Shown in pieces: positions 15,528 through 25,142 of a DNA stretch of 37,267 bases (position 1 is its first letter; every line of letters begins with the position of its first letter). Source of the DNA: Flavobacteriales bacterium. Its GTDB lineage: Bacteria > Bacteroidota > Bacteroidia > Flavobacteriales_G > JALEGO01. Both the position numbers and the translations under genes were made by a program. The notes beneath the pieces are model-generated. The model was not told the DNA's origin. It ran no database searches and saw only the letters and a program-made list of their open reading frames with translations. Location of the stretch: NCBI GenBank assembly GCA_020631045.1, contig JAHDHZ010000026.1, positions 1 through 37,267 of the forward strand. The letters are read 5' to 3'.

Positions 15528-17696
15528 ATGTTTGCCATGAAGAATTTCTTAAGGTTGATCGGTACTCTTTGTTTACTGTTTAGTTTTCCTGCTCTAGCAT
15601 CAGCAAGCACTGAGGCTTCTTCTGCTCATCATATTGATGCTGCAGTTTATGGCTTGGTGTTTTGTATAGCAGCCCTTTTGATCGGCGCTTTGGTGCGTTT
15701 TTTCTTTCAAAAAACACCTCTGCCTTTTACGGTGATTCTCTTGATGGTAGGCATGGGGCTAGGAGCGCTTTCTCGCGCAGATATTCTAGTTCAGTTTAAC
15801 CTTCAAACCTTTGACAATGCACTGATTTGGGCCTCTGAGATAGATCCTCATTTATTGTTGTTTGTCTTTCTCCCCATTTTGATTTTTGAAGCCAGTTTCA
15901 ACATGGATTTACACACCTTTAAAAAAACAGGCATCAATTCAGCGATTCTAGCCATTCCAGGCATTGTATTGGGGCTTTTAATTGTCGCTGCAATGGTTAT
16001 GAGTGCTGCGCACTTCAATCTAGGATTTCAAACTTGGACTTGGCAAATCGCCTTGATGTTCGGAGCGGTAATTTGTGCAACAGACCCCGTGGCGGTGGTG
16101 GCCATTTTAAAAGAATTGGGCACTTCAAAACGCTTAGGCACTCTAATTGAAGGAGAATCTTTATTGAACGATGGTACTTCACTTGTGATTTTCATGGTAC
16201 TTATGGCCTCTTTAACAGGAGAGGTCAGCAATGCACATCCGATCATACAGTTTTTAATTGTTGCGGGTGGAGGCACCTTATTGGGGGTGTTGATTGGCAA
16301 TCTTTTTTTGGGGTGGATTGCGCGCGTCTTTAGAGATGCATTGATAGAAATTAGTGCGGTCATTGCAGCGGCCTATTTAACTTTTTATTTGGCAGAATAT
16401 GTCTTTCACGTTTCAGGTGTATTGGCTTTGGTGGCACTAGGTTTGTCTATTGGTGGATTTGGTAAAGCAAAAATCAGCCCTAGTGTAGAGCATTTTATGG
16501 AAGAATTTTGGGAATTGGCAGGATTCATGGCCAACTGCATTATTTTCATCATTGTAGGAATCATCATCAGTATGAAGACTGTCTTTACTGTTCAAAGCTT
16601 TTTGTTGTTGTTCTTTATTTATTTAGTGATTCACATAGCAAGGGCTTTGATGATGCTGTTGTTTTATCCGGCTATGAAGAAAATTGGTTATGGCATTTCA
16701 AAGCAAGAAGCGATTGTGGTGTGGTTTGGTGGATTGCGTGGTGCGTTGGCACTTTCTCTGGGCTTGATCTTTTTGGGCATCGACAGTCAATATGTCTCAG
16801 AACAGATTAAAAATGAATTTTTCTTTCTCATCTCAGGTACAGTGGCTTTAACATTGCTTATCAATGCAACAGTTGCAGAACGTTTAATTAAATTCTTAGG
16901 CCTCACCAATACGTCTGCTGCTACGCGTTTGATCAGACAAAAAGCAACACATCACCTAAATGATTCATTACAGTCGTATTTAGAAGAAATGAAAGCAGAT
17001 CGGTATTTGAAAAAAGCCAATTGGGATGTAGTTGCAGATAGTTTGGCAACTTCTAGTGGTCTTTCAGATCATCAGCAAATTGAGTTTGAACAGAAAGTCT
17101 ACCAGACACGCATTCAATTGTTAGAAATAGAGAAGTCAAGCTATTGGAAACAATTTAAAGACGGCCTTTTGGGTGTTGCTGCAGTAAGTAAGCTAAATGA
17201 CACGATCAATCACATCATTGACATGGAAGGCAAGGTAGCGCTCTCTGAGCGTAAAGATTTAGAAATGTCATGGAGCCCACCAAGATTGTACAATTGGTTG
17301 AATCAAATTCCTGTAGCAAGCCTATGGTCAAGTAGACAAATACTCAACAGACTCTACGACAGTTATGATGGAGCGGTAAGCATGATTGTTTCTCAAAAGA
17401 AATGCCTTGAGGTATTAAACTCTATGTTGAGCAGCAAGACCATTTTGGCCTCTGAGTACGAATTGTTAGAATCTGAAATTCAAGACAACATCATTCAATG
17501 CAATACCTTTATTAGAAATTTAAGGCGCAATCACCCTGAGATTTATTCAAAAATTAATACCAAGCAAGCATCAAGGCTTTTGTTAAATAAAGAAAGAAGC
17601 GTGATCAATCAAATGGCCGCTCAAGGCATCATTGACGATAAGACTTCTGATGAGATGCGCCAAGACCTATCCATCCGGGTAAAAAAAGTGGGGTAG
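15528..17696 (+). CDS. CPA1-family cation:proton antiporter
   Basis: 722 residues. A signal-like N-terminus (MKNFLRLIGTLCLLFSFPAL, from an alternative ATG at 15537) precedes about 12 transmembrane segments to about residue 455. The ion-binding region has CATDPVAVVAILKELG and GESLLNDGTSLVIF, hallmarks of Na+/H+ exchangers of the NhaP/NHE type. The remaining 250 residues are a helical cytoplasmic domain of unknown function (includes SYLEEMKADRYLKK, ELLESEIQDN). It exports Na+ (or K+) in exchange for protons across the inner membrane. Its ATG directly follows the CoA-transferase stop, so it is co-transcribed with that gene although the functions seem unrelated. Confidence 0.9.
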   Translation: MFAMKNFLRLIGTLCLLFSFPALASASTEASSAHHIDAAVYGLVFCIAALLIGALVRFFFQKTPLPFTVILLMVGMGLGALSRADILVQFNLQTFDNALIWASEIDPHLLLFVFLPILIFEASFNMDLHTFKKTGINSAILAIPGIVLGLLIVAAMVMSAAHFNLGFQTWTWQIALMFGAVICATDPVAVVAILKELGTSKRLGTLIEGESLLNDGTSLVIFMVLMASLTGEVSNAHPIIQFLIVAGGGTLLGVLIGNLFLGWIARVFRDALIEISAVIAAAYLTFYLAEYVFHVSGVLALVALGLSIGGFGKAKISPSVEHFMEEFWELAGFMANCIIFIIVGIIISMKTVFTVQSFLLLFFIYLVIHIARALMMLLFYPAMKKIGYGISKQEAIVVWFGGLRGALALSLGLIFLGIDSQYVSEQIKNEFFFLISGTVALTLLINATVAERLIKFLGLTNTSAATRLIRQKATHHLNDSLQSYLEEMKADRYLKKANWDVVADSLATSSGLSDHQQIEFEQKVYQTRIQLLEIEKSSYWKQFKDGLLGVAAVSKLNDTINHIIDMEGKVALSERKDLEMSWSPPRLYNWLNQIPVASLWSSRQILNRLYDSYDGAVSMIVSQKKCLEVLNSMLSSKTILASEYELLESEIQDNIIQCNTFIRNLRRNHPEIYSKINTKQASRLLLNKERSVINQMAAQGIIDDKTSDEMRQDLSIRVKKVG

Positions 17697-17760
17697 AAAG
17701 CATTTTTGTACAATAAAGTGAAGAGCCTTTTCGTTAATCAGTAAAAGAATTTATTGACAT

Positions 17761-17928
17761 ATGGCTAAATTTTACTCTCTTTACTTAAAAGAAAATAAAT
17801 CAACTTCACCAAGACTAGAAAAGCAAGTTTTACCCAAGCAATCAACCATTGACTTTATTTTAAAGTATTCAAAGTCTGTTGAATTTCAAAAAAGTGACTC
17901 CAAGCACTATAAGTGTCATTTAAACTAA
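17761..17928 (+). CDS. Small basic protein of unknown function
   Basis: A 55-codon frame beginning ATG (MAKFYSLYLKENKSTSPRLE) and ending SKHYKCHLN-TAA. It fills most of the space between the antiporter and purB and ends 12 bp before an intrinsic terminator on the same strand. The central part (LPKQSTIDFILKYSKSVEF) resembles short uncharacterised Bacteroidota proteins as far as I recall. It has no signal peptide or membrane segment and is basic (many Lys), so it is probably cytoplasmic. It could also be a chance frame, but codon use looks normal and the terminator supports a transcript. Confidence 0.68.
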   Translation: MAKFYSLYLKENKSTSPRLEKQVLPKQSTIDFILKYSKSVEFQKSDSKHYKCHLN

Positions 17929-17940
17929 AGTTTTAATAGT

Positions 17941-17963
17941 ATTCTTAGTTCTAAGAATTTTTT
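17941..17963 (+). terminator. Intrinsic terminator, overlapping the 3' end of purB
   Basis: ATTCTTA and TAAGAAT form a perfect 7-bp stem around the loop GTTC, followed by a T run to 17963. It serves the rightward genes (antiporter and the small ORF) and covers the last codons of purB on the other strand. Confidence 0.72.
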
Positions 17964-19306
17964 AGTGCATCTAAAGAATATCCGGTATAGTTTGTAGCGT
18001 CAAGCTTGAAAAGTTCTTCTTTGATATGCTGTTCAACATTTAGTTGCTCAATAAATATTTTAAGGTCTTCTTTGGCGATGTTTTCATTCTTGCGGGTCAA
18101 TGCTTTAAGCTGTTCGTAAGCATTTTCAACACCCTCTCTTCTTAAAATATTTTGAATGGCCTCTGCAAGTACAATTTGGTTAGATTTTAAATCTTTTGTG
18201 ATTTGATGTTCTTGCACCAAGAGTTTGTCTAATCCTTTTACAAGTGCTTTGCAGGCAATGACAATATGCCCGTAAGGTACGCCAATGTTTCTAAGCACTG
18301 TAGAATCTGTTAAATCTCTTTGCAGCCTTGAAACAGGTAATTTATCTGATAGGTGTGCCAAAAGTGCTCTAGCAATGCCTAAGTTGCCTTCTGCATTTTC
18401 AAAATCAATCGGATTCACCTTGTGGGGCATGGCAGAAGAGCCCACCTCGCCCTGCTTGATTTTTTGCTTAAAGTAGTTCATAGAGATATAGGTCCAAAAA
18501 TCTCTAGATAAATCAATTAGAATGGTGCTGATGCGCATCCAAATTTGAAAGTATTCAGCTAGGCTATCATAATGTTCAATTTGTGTAGTAATCTCTTGTC
18601 TTTTTAGCCCCATTGAGGCTAGAAATATACTGGCTTGTTTGGGCCAGTTGATTTGATTAAAAGCTACTTTGTGCGCATTGAAATTTCCAGTTGCTCCTCC
18701 GAATTTTCCTTCAAATTCAAAGTCGTGTAAGAGCTTGATTTGTTTTTTAAGTCTTGCAACAAATACATAGACTTCTTTTCCCAGGCGCGTTGGGCTTGCG
18801 GGTTGGCCATGGGTGTGAGCGAGCATCGCAATGTCTTTCCATTCTTCAGTTTTTTGCTCTAGGTTGTTTGTGAGCGTTTCAATTTCATTGAGCAAAACAT
18901 GGTGTTGTGCATCTTTCAACATCAAAGGAAAGGCCGTATTGTTGATGTCTTGAGAAGTGAGGGCAAAGTGCACAAATTCTTTGTGTTTTGATAGTTTAAT
19001 TTGGTCAAATTGTTCTTTTAAATAGTATTCAACAGCTTTCACATCATGATTTGTGATTTGTTCAATGGTTTTGATTTTTTGAGCTTCTTGCACATCAAAA
19101 TTAGTAACAATCTTTCTAAGACGAGAGATTTGATCATCAGACAATGATAGTTGTTCAATGGTTTGTGCCAGAAAAATAAAGTACTCAACCTCTATGTGTA
19201 AGCGATATTTAAACAGGGCAAATTCAGAAAAATAATCTTGTAAAGCCACTGTTTTTTTTGCGTATCTTCCGTCTATGGCTGAGATGTTTATCATGTTTTG
19301 ACTCAT
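17951..19306 (-). CDS. purB: Adenylosuccinate lyase
   Basis: 451 residues, normal length. It catalyses two fumarate-releasing steps of purine synthesis: SAICAR to AICAR, and adenylosuccinate to AMP. Superfamily signatures are present: TSQDINNTAF (117-126), AHTHGQPASPTRLGKE (163-178) and the mobile loop with the catalytic serine, GSSAMPHKVNPIDFENAEG (289-307). A second ATG at codon 5 is possible. The gene stands alone, convergent with the antiporter group and divergent from rplS. Confidence 0.96.
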   Translation of the reverse strand: MSQNMINISAIDGRYAKKTVALQDYFSEFALFKYRLHIEVEYFIFLAQTIEQLSLSDDQISRLRKIVTNFDVQEAQKIKTIEQITNHDVKAVEYYLKEQFDQIKLSKHKEFVHFALTSQDINNTAFPLMLKDAQHHVLLNEIETLTNNLEQKTEEWKDIAMLAHTHGQPASPTRLGKEVYVFVARLKKQIKLLHDFEFEGKFGGATGNFNAHKVAFNQINWPKQASIFLASMGLKRQEITTQIEHYDSLAEYFQIWMRISTILIDLSRDFWTYISMNYFKQKIKQGEVGSSAMPHKVNPIDFENAEGNLGIARALLAHLSDKLPVSRLQRDLTDSTVLRNIGVPYGHIVIACKALVKGLDKLLVQEHQITKDLKSNQIVLAEAIQNILRREGVENAYEQLKALTRKNENIAKEDLKIFIEQLNVEQHIKEELFKLDATNYTGYSLDALKNS

Positions 19307-19400
19307 GTCTACAAAGCTAAATATTACGCTTGATAATCAGAAAATTTTAAACAGTTTCTGATTGCATGAGAAAATTATTTTTTATTTCAATCATTTACAT

Positions 19401-19408
19401 TAAATTTG
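19401..19408 (+). promoter_or_regulatory. -7 box of the rplS promoter
   Basis: TAAATTTG matches TAnnTTTG, 22 bp before the rplS ATG. The following bases CGAGCC are repeated exactly after the -7 box of rplM (24648-24655). Confidence 0.6.
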
Positions 19409-19430
19409 CGAGCCTAAAAGAAGAAAAAAG

Positions 19431-19790
19431 ATGAACCCAGTAATCAAAGAAATTCAATCTCAAATCTCTCCAGTAACAGCAAATGTTGACTTTAATGCGG
19501 GTGATACAGTTACGGTAAGTTATGAGATTAAAGAAGGTGAAAAAACACGTGTGCAGCAATTTCAAGGAGTTGTTCTTCAAAGAAGAGGTTCTGGAAGTTC
19601 TGAAACGTTCACAGTGAGAAAAATTTCTTCTGGTATTGGGGTGGAGCGTATTTTTCCTTTGGCATCACCTTTTATCAATAAAATTGAGGTGAATAAAAGA
19701 GGTGTTGTTAGAAGAGCAAGAATTTTCTATCAAAGAGCTCTAACGGGTAAAGCAGCTCGTATCAAAGAAAAGGTTGTTTCAAAAAAATAA
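19431..19790 (+). CDS. rplS: 50S ribosomal protein L19
   Basis: 119 residues. L19 sits at the 30S-50S interface near bridge B8. Diagnostic stretches are [60 protein letters not shown] and the [20 protein letters not shown]-type C-terminus. The gene is placed between purB and an EGF-like lipoprotein rather than with trmD/rpsP as in Proteobacteria. The lipoprotein gene starts 3 bp after its stop. Confidence 0.97.
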   Translation: MNPVIKEIQSQISPVTANVDFNAGDTVTVSYEIKEGEKTRVQQFQGVVLQRRGSGSSETFTVRKISSGIGVERIFPLASPFINKIEVNKRGVVRRARIFYQRALTGKAARIKEKVVSKK

Positions 19791-19793
19791 CTC

Positions 19794-20291
19794 ATGCGTT
19801 TAGCAAGAGTTTATTTCTACTTAATTTTCATTTCATTATTTGCTTCATGTGCAGATCCCTGCCTTGATGTTCAATGTACTAACAATAGTATTTGTCAAGA
19901 TGGATTGTGTGCTTGTGATGTGGGATATGAGGGTGATGATTGTTCTGTAGAAGCCAGAGCTAAATATTTTAAAACTTACACCTACACAGTCATTGAAGAA
20001 ATGTGTGGTAGTAATTTCAATGAAACTTCATCTGTTCAAGCGACTCTTATAGTTTCAAGTGCTCCAGAGGTATTAGATTTAACTATTCAAGACGGCAATC
20101 GTAGTTTTGTAGTGCGCTTAGACGACAATCAATTTGAAGGATCCTCGTTCACAGAAACAGGCATTGATGGCAATAAAACGATTACGCCAAGCGGTTCATT
20201 TTTTAACAATAAGTTGTTTTTGACTTACAATACTGTTGAGCAGGTAAATGGTTCTACCATAAGCTGTGTGGTTGAGATTGAGGCAAAGTAA
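19794..20291 (+). CDS. EGF-like-domain lipoprotein
   Basis: 165 residues with lipoprotein signal ending LFASC (Cys19). Immediately after it come six cysteines (23, 28, 34, 39, 41, 50) in the spacing of an EGF-like module (CxxxxCxxxxxCxxxxCxC...C, with CDVGYEGDDC at the end). The remaining 110 residues are beta-rich and without a recognised domain. Two further cysteines (in EEMCGSN and ISCVVE) may pair. It is a surface or periplasmic lipoprotein of unknown role. It follows rplS by only 3 bp and is probably on the same message, although the functions are unrelated. Confidence 0.78.
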   Translation: MRLARVYFYLIFISLFASCADPCLDVQCTNNSICQDGLCACDVGYEGDDCSVEARAKYFKTYTYTVIEEMCGSNFNETSSVQATLIVSSAPEVLDLTIQDGNRSFVVRLDDNQFEGSSFTETGIDGNKTITPSGSFFNNKLFLTYNTVEQVNGSTISCVVEIEAK

Positions 20292-20383
20292 AAAGGCAGT
20301 TTTGTTTATAACTCCAGTATTCACAAGTTGTTTTCTTGCTTGAATTTTCTGAGCTTTAATGGCTAAATAATCACCTAGGTAAA

Positions 20384-23300
20384 GTGTTTTTAATATTTGA
20401 TACCGAAACAACCGGACTACCTAAAAACTTCAAGGCTCCAGTATCTGACTCAGACAATTGGCCCCGCGCAGTTCAATTGGCCTGGCAGTTACACGACGCT
20501 AAGGGCGAGCTGATCGAGGTTAAAAACTTCATCATACGACCCAACGGCTTTACCATTCCATTTAACGCAGAACAAGTACACGGTATATCCACCCAAAGGG
20601 CAGAGCGAGAGGGCATGCCTTTAGACTATGTTTTTGAGCAGTTTTCAAAAGCTTTAGCACAAACCAAATTTTTAGTTGGCCACAACATTAACTTTGATAT
20701 TAATATTTGTGGAGCTGAATACTTTAGATTGGGCCAGCAGCAAATTTTAGAGCCCTTCAAATCGTTAGATACCGTTCGATTATCAACCGATTACTGCAAA
20801 ATTCCAGGCGGAAAGGGGGGCAAATTCAAGTGGCCTACGTTAACTGAATTGCACCAACATTTATTTGGTCATGCCTTTGAGGCGGCACACAATGCATCTG
20901 CAGATGTTGAGGCTACAGCACGGTGTTTCTTAGAGTTAATTAGAAGAGAAGCCATTAGTTTAAAAGCACTAGACTTTCAAGTACAAGACCTAAAAGCTTT
21001 TCAGGCACAAAACCCTGAAGAAATTCAGTTATTGGGCCTCAACATTGAGCCTTATCATGAAAATAAGCCTAAGCCTAAAGCTGCTGAACAAGTTCAAGAT
21101 AATGCCCCTACTGAGCAGCAAAAAGACTTGAGTGCTTCAGATTTCGTGCATTTGCATGGGCACTCACAATTCTCTGTCTTGCAAAGTACCGCCTCAGTTA
21201 AAGGCATTGTTGAAAAAGCCAAAGAGTTGAATATGCCTGCGGTAGCCATTACCGATATGGGCAATATGTATGGCACTTTTAAGTTTGTCAAAGAAGCATT
21301 AAAGGCGGGCATTAAACCCATTGTAGGTTGTGAGTTTTATTTGGCTGCTGATCATACCAATAAAGAGTTTAAAGACAGTAGTATTCGTGAGGTGTTATTG
21401 GCTAAGAACATAAAAGGGTACCATAATTTGGCAAAACTTTGTTCAATTGCCCACATTGATGGGTTTTACTATGTGCCTAGAATTGATAAAAAGCTGATTG
21501 AACAGTATGCTGAAGGATTGATCGCTCTTTCACTGAATCGTTCAGGAAGCATTTCAGACGCCATTTTAAATGTTGGTGATCAAAAAGCCGTAGAAGAATT
21601 AGAATGGTTTAAAAAGATATTTAAAGATGACTTCTATCTTGAGGTTTGTAAGCATGATTTGCCTGAACAAGCAGTGGTGAATAAAGCTTTTCAAAATTTT
21701 TCTCAATCGCATGGGGTCAAACTCATTGCTAGTAACAACTACTTTTATTTAGACCAAAAAGAAGCAGAAGCGCAAGATATTCTATTATGTGTAAAAGATG
21801 GCGAGCAAAAAAGTACGCCAATTGGTAGGGGTAGGGGCTTTCGTTTTGGCATGCCTAATGATCAGTTCTTTTTCAAGACGGCTGATGAAATGAAGGGCTT
21901 GTTTTCAGACATGCCTTCGGCGATTGAAAATATTAAAGAGCTCATTGATAAAGTCGAGACCTATAAACTTGAGAGAGATGTCTTGCTACCAAAGTTTGAT
22001 ATTCCATCAGAGTTTAACACAGAAGATGATTATCTCAGACACATCACGTATGAAGGGGCTAAAAAAAGGTATGCTGAGCTTACCGATGATATTAAAGAGC
22101 GTTTAGATTTCGAGCTAGAAACCATCAAAAAAACAGGCTACCCTGGGTATTTCCTAATTGTACAAGACTTTACCGGAAAAGCCAGAGAAATGGGCGTTTC
22201 CGTAGGGCCGGGTAGAGGTTCAGCAGCAGGTTCAGCTGTTGCGTATTGTATTGGTATTACCAATGTTGATCCTATTAAGTACGACTTACTATTTGAGCGT
22301 TTTCTAAATCCAGACCGTGTCTCTTTGCCTGATATTGATATTGATTTTGATGATATCGGTAGGCAAAAAATCATTGATTATGTGATCGATAAGTACGGCA
22401 AAAACCAAGTTGCTCAAATCATCACTTATGGTTCTATGGCGGCAAAGTCATCTATTCGAGATGCTGGGCGTGTGCTTGAGCTGCCCTTGAGCGATACTGA
22501 TCGGCTCGCTAAGATGGTACCTGACACACCGGGCATTTCTTTAAGCAAGGCTTTTAAAGAGGTCAAAGAATTAGATTCGATCAAAAAGCAAACTAATTTA
22601 GAAGGAGAGATTCTAAAACAAGCTGAAGTCATTGAAGGCTCTTTGAGAAACACAGGAATTCATGCTTGTGGTGTGATCATTACCCCTGAAGACATCACCG
22701 ATTTAATTCCGGTGACGACCTCTAAAGATTCAGATTTATTGGCAACCCAATTTGACAATAGTGTGGTTGAGTCTGCTGGCCTACTAAAGATGGATTTCTT
22801 AGGCCTTAAGACCTTGAGCATCATTAATAAAGCCATTGAAATCATCAAAGGTAGAAGAGGTGTTGAGATCATAGCAGATGAGATTCCTTTAGATGATCAG
22901 AAAACCTATGAGCTTTATCAAAGTGGCCAAACCAACGGTACTTTTCAGTTTGAGTCTGCGGGTATGCAGCGCTATTTGAAGCAATTAAAACCTGATAAGT
23001 TTGAAGACTTAATTGCCATGAATGCCCTTTATCGCCCTGGGCCTTTAGAGTACATTCCAAATTTCATTGCCCGTAAGCATGGCAAAGAGCCTATTGAGTA
23101 TGATTTGCCTGAGATGGAAGAATACTTGGCTAGTACCTATGGTATTACTGTCTATCAAGAGCAAGTGATGTTGCTTTCTCAAAAGCTAGCAAATTTCACC
23201 AAGGGTCAAGCAGATTTACTCAGAAAAGCCATGGGTAAAAAGATCAAGGCTTTGCTTGATGAGTTAAAACCCAAGTTTATTGAAGGATGTAGTGCGAATG

Positions 23301-24601
23301 GCCATCCAACCGAAAAAGCAGAAAAAATCTGGAAAGACTGGGAAGCTTTTGCAGCGTATGCTTTCAATAAGTCACACTCGACTTGTTATTCTGTGGTAGC
23401 CTTTCAAACGGCCTATTTGAAAGCCAATTACCCTGAAGAGTATATGGCAGCGGTATTAACCAACAACATGAACGACATCAAAAAAGTTACATTTTTTATG
23501 GAGGAGTGTAAGCGTATGGGCTTAGACGTGTTGGGACCTGATGTCAATGAAAGTTATGGTGGATTTTCTGTGAACAAGCAAAATCAAGTTCGTTTTGGAT
23601 TAAAAGCCATTAAAGGAGTAGGGGCTGCGGCCGTACAAAACATTATTGAACAAAGAAAAGCTGAAGGAAATTACGCCTCAGTATTTGATTTGGTAAAGCG
23701 TATTGATTTAAAAGCGGCAAATAAAAAAACCTTTGAGAGTTTAGTTTTGGCTGGAGCTTTTGACGGATTGCACCACAATAGAGCTGATTTTTTCTTCAAA
23801 GAAAGTGAGACTGAATCAACTTTTTTAGAAAAAATCTTAAAGTTTGGCAATAAGTTGCAAAATGAACAAAATTCTTCTCAGGTTTCTCTTTTTGGCGAGG
23901 GGTCTTCTGCAAGTAGTTTTACTGAACCCTCATTTCCTGATGCTGAGCCGTGGGGAGAGATTGAAAAATTAGGCAGAGAAAAAGAAGTGGTCGGAGTATA
24001 CATTTCTGGCCATCCTTTAGATGCTTATCAGCTAGACATTAAAACATTTTGTAACACCACTTTAGGAGCTTTGTCAGAAAGCCTTGAGAAATTTGAAAAT
24101 CAAGATGTTTCTTTCGCTGGAATTGTCTCTGATGCAGCGCACAGAACTTCTAAAAGCGGAAAACCTTTTGGTAATTTTACCATTGAGGGCTATGAAGGGG
24201 CTTTAAATATCTTTTTGTTTTCAAATGACTATGTGAATTTTAAAAACTATTTGAACAAAGGATGGTTTTTATTCGTTAAAGCAAAAGTTCAGAAAAGACC
24301 CTATCGAGAAGATGAATACGAGGTTAAAATCAATCAAATAGAGCTGCTTCAAAATATTAGACAAAAGCTTACCAAATCAATCACGATAAAAATTAAATTA
24401 GATCAGATTACTGAAGGGTTTGTCAAAGAGATTGAAAAGACGGCTTTGAGCTTTAAGGGCAAAACGCGTCTTAACTTTTTAATTGAAGATGCACCCTCAG
24501 AAATTACAGTGCAAGGCTTTTCAAGAAACAGCATGATAGATCCATCAAATGAGTTGTTCGAAGCCTTAAATGCTCTGAATATTCCATACAGACTAAATTA
24601 A
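20384..24601 (+). CDS. dnaE: DNA polymerase III alpha subunit with N-terminal exonuclease domain
   Basis: 1405 residues, the replicative polymerase. Residues 1-190 are a DEDDh 3'-5' exonuclease: DTETTG (D6, E8), HNINFD (D105) and HNASAD (H169, D174). A linker (about 205-250) leads to the PHP domain, which starts VHLHGHSQFS (256-264). The polymerase core has GPGRGSAAGS near 608 and the catalytic PDIDIDFDD near 649. Later come the helix-hairpin-helix region (GLKAIKGVGAAAVQNI) and an OB-fold near 1230. In E. coli the exonuclease is a separate protein (DnaQ); fusion in this form is common in Bacteroidota. The start is GTG at 20384, which gives the expected first residues before the DTETTG motif. 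Confidence 0.97.
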   Translation: MFLIFDTETTGLPKNFKAPVSDSDNWPRAVQLAWQLHDAKGELIEVKNFIIRPNGFTIPFNAEQVHGISTQRAEREGMPLDYVFEQFSKALAQTKFLVGHNINFDINICGAEYFRLGQQQILEPFKSLDTVRLSTDYCKIPGGKGGKFKWPTLTELHQHLFGHAFEAAHNASADVEATARCFLELIRREAISLKALDFQVQDLKAFQAQNPEEIQLLGLNIEPYHENKPKPKAAEQVQDNAPTEQQKDLSASDFVHLHGHSQFSVLQSTASVKGIVEKAKELNMPAVAITDMGNMYGTFKFVKEALKAGIKPIVGCEFYLAADHTNKEFKDSSIREVLLAKNIKGYHNLAKLCSIAHIDGFYYVPRIDKKLIEQYAEGLIALSLNRSGSISDAILNVGDQKAVEELEWFKKIFKDDFYLEVCKHDLPEQAVVNKAFQNFSQSHGVKLIASNNYFYLDQKEAEAQDILLCVKDGEQKSTPIGRGRGFRFGMPNDQFFFKTADEMKGLFSDMPSAIENIKELIDKVETYKLERDVLLPKFDIPSEFNTEDDYLRHITYEGAKKRYAELTDDIKERLDFELETIKKTGYPGYFLIVQDFTGKAREMGVSVGPGRGSAAGSAVAYCIGITNVDPIKYDLLFERFLNPDRVSLPDIDIDFDDIGRQKIIDYVIDKYGKNQVAQIITYGSMAAKSSIRDAGRVLELPLSDTDRLAKMVPDTPGISLSKAFKEVKELDSIKKQTNLEGEILKQAEVIEGSLRNTGIHACGVIITPEDITDLIPVTTSKDSDLLATQFDNSVVESAGLLKMDFLGLKTLSIINKAIEIIKGRRGVEIIADEIPLDDQKTYELYQSGQTNGTFQFESAGMQRYLKQLKPDKFEDLIAMNALYRPGPLEYIPNFIARKHGKEPIEYDLPEMEEYLASTYGITVYQEQVMLLSQKLANFTKGQADLLRKAMGKKIKALLDELKPKFIEGCSANGHPTEKAEKIWKDWEAFAAYAFNKSHSTCYSVVAFQTAYLKANYPEEYMAAVLTNNMNDIKKVTFFMEECKRMGLDVLGPDVNESYGGFSVNKQNQVRFGLKAIKGVGAAAVQNIIEQRKAEGNYASVFDLVKRIDLKAANKKTFESLVLAGAFDGLHHNRADFFFKESETESTFLEKILKFGNKLQNEQNSSQVSLFGEGSSASSFTEPSFPDAEPWGEIEKLGREKEVVGVYISGHPLDAYQLDIKTFCNTTLGALSESLEKFENQDVSFAGIVSDAAHRTSKSGKPFGNFTIEGYEGALNIFLFSNDYVNFKNYLNKGWFLFVKAKVQKRPYREDEYEVKINQIELLQNIRQKLTKSITIKIKLDQITEGFVKEIEKTALSFKGKTRLNFLIEDAPSEITVQGFSRNSMIDPSNELFEALNALNIPYRLN

Positions 24602-24608
24602 TCTTAAA

Positions 24609-24630
24609 AAAAAGCATCAAAGGCTTTTTA
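24609..24630 (+). terminator. Weak intrinsic terminator after dnaE
   Basis: AAAAAGC (24609-24615) pairs with GCTTTTT (24623-24629) around a 7-nt loop, 8 bp after the dnaE stop and before the rplM promoter. The stem has only two G-C pairs. Confidence 0.55.
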
Positions 24631-24647
24631 AATTCAATTATTCGGCT

Positions 24648-24655
24648 TAATTTTG
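24648..24655 (+). promoter_or_regulatory. -7 box of the rplM operon promoter
   Basis: TAATTTTG fits TAnnTTTG and is followed by CGAGCC, the same sequence as at the rplS promoter. It lies 21 bp before the GTG start of rplM. Confidence 0.62.
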
Positions 24656-24676
24656 CGAGCCAAATTGTTTCGAAAA

Positions 24677-25135
24677 GTGGATACTTTAAGCTATAAAACC
24701 AAATCAATCAACAAAGAAAATGCCGGTAAGAAATGGTACATTGTTGATGCAAAAGATCAAATTCTAGGAAGATTGAGTTCTTCTGTTGCCTTCGTCTTAA
24801 GAGGAAAGCATAAACCTTTGTATACTCCGCACACAGACTGTGGTGATTACGTGGTTGTCATTAACGCTGATAAGGTTAAACTTACAGGAAATAAATTAGA
24901 AGATAAAAGATATCTTTCTCATACGACCTATCCAGGTGGTCAGAGGGAAACAAATCCTAGACGAATTCTTGAGAGTAAAAATCCTGAAAGATTGGTTGAA
25001 AAAGCCATTAAAGGGATGTTGCCTAAAAATCGATTAGGAAGAGAGATTTTTAGAAACCTGCACGTGTATGCTTCAGCTGAGCATCCACATGAAGCTCAAA
25101 AACCAGCACAACTAGATTTAAGTAAGATAAAGTAA
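24677..25135 (+). CDS. rplM: 50S ribosomal protein L13
   Basis: 152 residues starting at GTG 24677 (VDTLSYKTKSINKENAGKKW), the length and N-terminus usual for this phylum. A longer frame from a TTG at 24653 would start inside the promoter -7 box and is rejected. Diagnostic blocks: VDAKDQILGRLSSSVAFVLR, GDYVVVINADKVKLTGNK, HTTYPGGQRE and GMLPKNRLGREIFRNLHVYA. L13 binds 23S rRNA early in assembly. It is first gene of the rplM-rpsI-rpsB-tsf group. Confidence 0.97.
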   Translation: MDTLSYKTKSINKENAGKKWYIVDAKDQILGRLSSSVAFVLRGKHKPLYTPHTDCGDYVVVINADKVKLTGNKLEDKRYLSHTTYPGGQRETNPRRILESKNPERLVEKAIKGMLPKNRLGREIFRNLHVYASAEHPHEAQKPAQLDLSKIK

Positions 25136-25142
25136 TCGATAC

